Assembly: GCA_001579985.1 (NCBI GenBank)
Contig: LRSR01013574.1
Location: forward strand, 1-24,525
Length of the DNA: 24,525 bases
Direction of reading: 5' to 3'
Source: Hypsibius dujardini
Taxonomy: Eukaryota; Tardigrada; Eutardigrada; Parachela; Hypsibiidae
The notes beneath the pieces were generated by a model that made no database searches, was not told where the DNA came from, and saw nothing but the letters and a program-made list of their open reading frames with translations. Of the stretch, positions 21,506 to 24,525 are shown piece after piece. The first letter of the stretch is position 1. Every line of letters starts with the position of its first letter. The translations under genes and the position numbers were made by a program.

Positions 21506-23035
21506 ACAATAATCAACCATTCAACTGCGCAACAGATAGCAAAACTTTCAGAATGGACACTCCAAAACTAACATTTTTCCATTGCTATCATCTCCATGCT
21601 AGTATAACTGCACCAAAAGATTAATCTCGAACCCAAACATTATCACGAGAGTGGCGGTCGAGATTAAAAAATAACTGGAAAAACATACGACGCCTCAATT
21701 TCGGCAATCAATCAATCAAGCGAATCAACAACTGAATTCGCAAATTTTCTAGTTCCTATTTCGACATAAATACTAACAACAGTATTCTATTATCAAGATG
21801 TCTACGCTCCCTAAAATTTACGATGGATCTCAAAATGTAAAATTCTCTCTCGAAGAATCAAATCGGTTATCGACCAAATCACTAAAGAAACAGGAAAGAA
21901 AATGCAGAGTGCGTATCCCATCGCCAATCAATCGATCAACTGATGGAAACCAGTCCCGTTGCCTGCAGCTTGATAAATTGACCAGGAATTCGGAAAGCCC
22001 ACCCCATCTGCGGCAAAATTGTTATTTATAGATGAATGATAAAACTATTCTTCAGCTTCCCACACGGAAAAAGTGTCTCAACAGTGTAGATTTCGTCGAG
22101 AAAAAGTGGGATAAAACTTTGGAACAAAATTGTGGCAATCAAGTCAATCAACCACTCACAAACACGGTAAACTCTCATGGCCGTTGCATGCATGTTCCCC
22201 AGCCCCAAAATGAATTAGTCCCTCAATTTGGTACATTGCTCCTCAAATTAGAGCTTCCCGGCATAAGCTAAAATTTAATTGAAGAAAATGGGGATCGAGC
22301 TTACAGGGAAGATGGAAAAAAGGGATTCCAATTGCCGAGAAGTGAGTATGTTTACCGGGCGAAAAATCCACTTCTGAAGAAATTCCCGTCGGATGATGGC
22401 CAAGGGAAAATAAAAAACTATGAAAGTGAAAAGTGGGGAAAGGAAAATAATAGTAATGAGGGAGAAATGCGGGGCCAGAGAAAATAACCCTCCAAATAGC
22501 GGTTGTACCTTTTCAAAAGCAGCACAAACAAAAATTCCACCTAGCCGTTTTGGCTGCGGTATTTTTCCACCAATGAAAATTCAACTAATTGACGCGGCAA
22601 CCAACCAGGACAAAGCCTCAATTTTACCTTTATTTTAATTGGCCATCACAGTGAAAAGTGGGCGGTCCCTTTCAAGCATACAGGAAGATTGATTATATTC
22701 CACCGCATCTTAAGAACGGTGCTTCCCTGGATTCCGGTCCGTTGTTGGCAAAAAAGGATGTAAAAGAGTTATGATCGAGCCCTAAAAAATTTATCGTAGT
22801 CCACAATTCTACGTTATTTGATTTTCTAGATGTAATGCGCCGATGTGATTCAGGAGATCTCACTAGTCAGTCACAGAAAATTCAGTCAAGAGCAGACCGT
22901 TGATTGATTGATGGGATCGAAATGTCGTCGAGAAGTCACTCAAATCAACTTTTTTGGCCTTTGCATATGAAATTAAATCGAAACCAATAGCTGGGATTTC
23001 CTCGCAAAATAACATCCCAGTCCACTAGCTCCATG
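21506..23035. other. Intergenic region upstream of the kinesin gene
   Basis: AT-rich, with short open frames on both strands that show no domain, codon bias or splice structure that I could support. It should hold the kinesin promoter, but no core element stands out. Confidence 0.5.
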
Positions 23036-23067
23036 TTCCATGTCAAGTTCTGTCTGGCACTTCAGGT

Positions 23068-23133
23068 TCGTTCGTTTGTCTGTCTGTCTATGTGTCTATC
23101 TGTCTGTCTGTCTGGCTGTCTGTCTGTCTGCTA
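23068..23133 (+). repeat. TCTG microsatellite
   Basis: Tandem CTGT/TCTG units, with a few interruptions, directly upstream of the transposase remnant. Confidence 0.85.
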
Positions 23134-23151
23134 TCCTAAACGTTGCATTCG

Positions 23152-23894
23152 TTTTGTTGCAAAATGTCATACATGGATGAGCATTCGAGCCATCCTTTCA
23201 ACCTTGGCTTCCTCGATGTGTGCATGCAGTCTGATTGCGACATCAAGGTCATGGTTTTTCCCGTGGCCAAACCGGTAAACTCCAGCCGCTCGATGTCTGC
23301 GTATTTGGAGGGGTAGAATATAAATGACGCCGTCATCTGGAACAACTGCATCTGAACACCGAAGGATACCATCCGGTACAATATTATGCGATATGATATT
23401 ACCGCTTAAATTATTCTTTTCGTGCATTTGGTTCGTTAATTTGTCTACGTTTTTCTGTTTAGCTGACGCGAAATACATTTCCGGCTCACCTCAATATCCT
23501 CTGGTCAAAGCTCAATCTGTGTGAGTCCCTACAATCCGGTTTCCGGATAACCGGTCTGTTCCCTTTCGATCCTAAAGTCATCCAAGAGGCCGTTCATACT
23601 GTAGCGAAAGGAGTGCCGCCACAGGAAGAACCCACCACGAATTCTCTCTTTTTGAGGAGGACCAAATTCTACGCGGGTCTCTTAAGCGCCTGACTTCCTG
23701 AGTCCACCATTGAGTCCACCATGCAGTACATTTTCCGCCAGGTCAGCGGAACGAGCTCCGGATTCGACATTGCCGAGTCTATACATCGACGTCTCAACGG
23801 TTCTATTCCTCCGAAAAAAACAAAGTGGCTCATAGGCGCCTCGAGACTTCTGCCGGAAAGTGGTGGAGCGATCAATCCGTGCGGGAAGCTCTGA
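23152..23894 (+). pseudogene. Decayed DDE-type transposase (pogo/Tigger/jerky-like)
   Basis: Three conserved blocks of the DDE_1 transposase domain are readable in order. Block 1, from 23164, has MDEHSSH followed by FLDVCMQSDCDIKVMVFP, matching the catalytic D-x-H-SH block. Block 2, in another frame from 23280, reads LQPLDVCVFGG, the block that normally follows PPHTTH. Block 3, from 23463 in the same frame as block 2, reads CESLQSGFRITGLFPFDP, matching the conserved C-terminal FRxTGLFPFDP motif. There is a frameshift between blocks 1 and 2, and in-frame stops at 23325, about 23394, 23460, 23691 and 23892. The N-terminal DNA-binding part and the first catalytic Asp are missing. It cannot code a working enzyme. 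Host-gene exons are unlikely because the stops fall inside conserved blocks. Confidence 0.75.
23695..23894 (+). pseudogene. C-terminal tail of the transposase remnant
   Basis: After the TGA at 23691 the same frame continues open for 66 codons, including IESTMQYIFRQVSGTSSG and PPKKTKWLIGASRLLPESGG, to a TGA at 23892. Keeping the frame across the stop suggests a single nonsense mutation in what was one reading frame. Confidence 0.5.
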
Positions 23895-24149
23895 AAGGAA
23901 CGTCGCAAAAAGGCCTTCGTTGTGGCAAACCTCCTCCTACGCTCGCAAAACCGTGCCGCGTCCGATACGGATTTTAGTTTCCTTAGAGAATTTTATGCCG
24001 TTTTATTTTTTACGTAATTAGACCCGGTCCCTTTTTTCTCTATTCGAAAAAAAATCCTCGTTCAGTAGTTTAGAGAGCTTTTCTCTGTTGTTGAATTATT
24101 GTTTTTGTTTCTTTTTGTGGATGATTGGGTGTGTATGTGCATCCTTATG

Positions 24150-24181
24150 GTGAGCGTTCGAGCTCTTGGCTCGACGCTCAC
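24150..24181. repeat. Perfect hairpin with one bulged base
   Basis: GTGAGCGTTCGAGC pairs with GCTCGACGCTCAC around a TCTTG loop: 13 base pairs with a single bulged T. It lies 256 bases past the end of the transposase tail. Confidence 0.85.
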
Positions 24182-24263
24182 AACATAAAGTCAGTGTCGT
24201 GGTTTCCTTCGTTTCGTTATCTTCCTCTTCCTATTGCGGCACTCGTTAGTTAATAGCTCCGCC

Positions 24264-24304
24264 TAATAAAGTTAGGGGAAAGTGTCTGGTCAAGAGCTTT
24301 ATTA
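24264..24304. terminator. Inverted repeat with AATAAA on both strands
   Basis: TAATAAAG at 24264-24271 is the reverse complement of CTTTATTA at 24297-24304, so a polyadenylation hexamer faces each way. It could end transcripts from either side; the transposon remnant is the nearest plus-strand unit. Confidence 0.3.
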
Positions 24305-24525
24305 TGCCTTTCAAGGGGACCTAAGTAATTGGAAAGAGAGTAGGGATGCACCTGACGGCAAAGGCGTGGCTGTTAAAACTGAAGCGGAAGAATAGAGGAG
24401 GCGTCAGCTGACTATGCGATGCATTTACGCCTAGGCATAAAATTCAGTATGAGAAGTGTGTATTTCGGCTTACGCATGGGTTTCTCTTTGATGGCAGGTG
24501 CCTGATTGTTTGATTTCATGTACCA

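Larger units (their letters stand above)
23895..24525. other. Right end of window, no gene seen
   Basis: It holds a strong hairpin (24150-24181) and a small AATAAA-containing inverted repeat (24264-24304). No protein frame, tRNA or recognised element end was found. Confidence 0.5.

Noticed and set aside
21798-22271. Two plus-strand frames of 77 and 79 aa upstream of the kinesin
   Set aside because: No recognisable domain, no consistent splice links, and AT-rich codon content like the surrounding non-coding DNA.
23167-23478. 103-aa minus-strand open frame
   Set aside because: Antisense of the transposase remnant, whose plus-strand blocks match DDE_1 motifs.

Overview
This is a eukaryotic, metazoan window. 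Coding sequence is cut into exons of 44 to 679 bases by AT-rich introns with GT..AG borders, and the predicted proteins belong to animal ciliary and cell-division families. Moderately GC-rich exons in very AT-rich introns, small introns, and introns filled with degenerate CAGA/TCTG repeats would fit a flatworm (Platyhelminthes). That taxonomic guess is an inference of low confidence; nothing in the window proves it.

Three protein-coding genes could be rebuilt exon by exon, each with a fully consistent reading phase. (1) Bases 173-7975, + strand, 10 exons, 1257 aa: DRC7/CCDC135, the transglutaminase-like subunit of the nexin-dynein regulatory complex of motile cilia. (2) Bases 21469 down to 8688, - strand, 12 exons, 925 aa: a kinesin-6 motor, most like KIF20A/MKLP2, with an apparent alternative last exon at 8297-8121. 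(3) Bases 15039-18817, + strand, 5 exons including a 44-nt microexon, 811 aa: adenylate kinase 7 (AK7), another axonemal protein, with a Rossmann-like N-terminal half, an adenylate kinase P-loop and a C-terminal Dpy-30 motif. AK7 lies wholly inside the 5.9-kb third intron of the kinesin gene, on the opposite strand. DRC7 and the kinesin converge, and their 3' ends probably overlap.

The rest is non-coding. It includes CAGA/TCTG and CACAGA/TGTGTC low-complexity tracts in introns, a diverged 107-108-bp tandem repeat in DRC7 intron 6, a long AT-rich region upstream of the kinesin gene, and a decayed DDE-type (pogo/Tigger/jerky-like) transposase near the right end (about 23152-23894), followed by a strong hairpin at 24150-24181.

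Two of the three genes (DRC7 and AK7) act in the axoneme and the third in mitosis or cytokinesis. No prokaryotic-type system, CRISPR array, rRNA or convincing tRNA was seen. The main points of interest are the nested antisense arrangement, the predicted alternative C-terminus of the kinesin, complementary repeat tracts flanking internal exons, and the transposase fossil.
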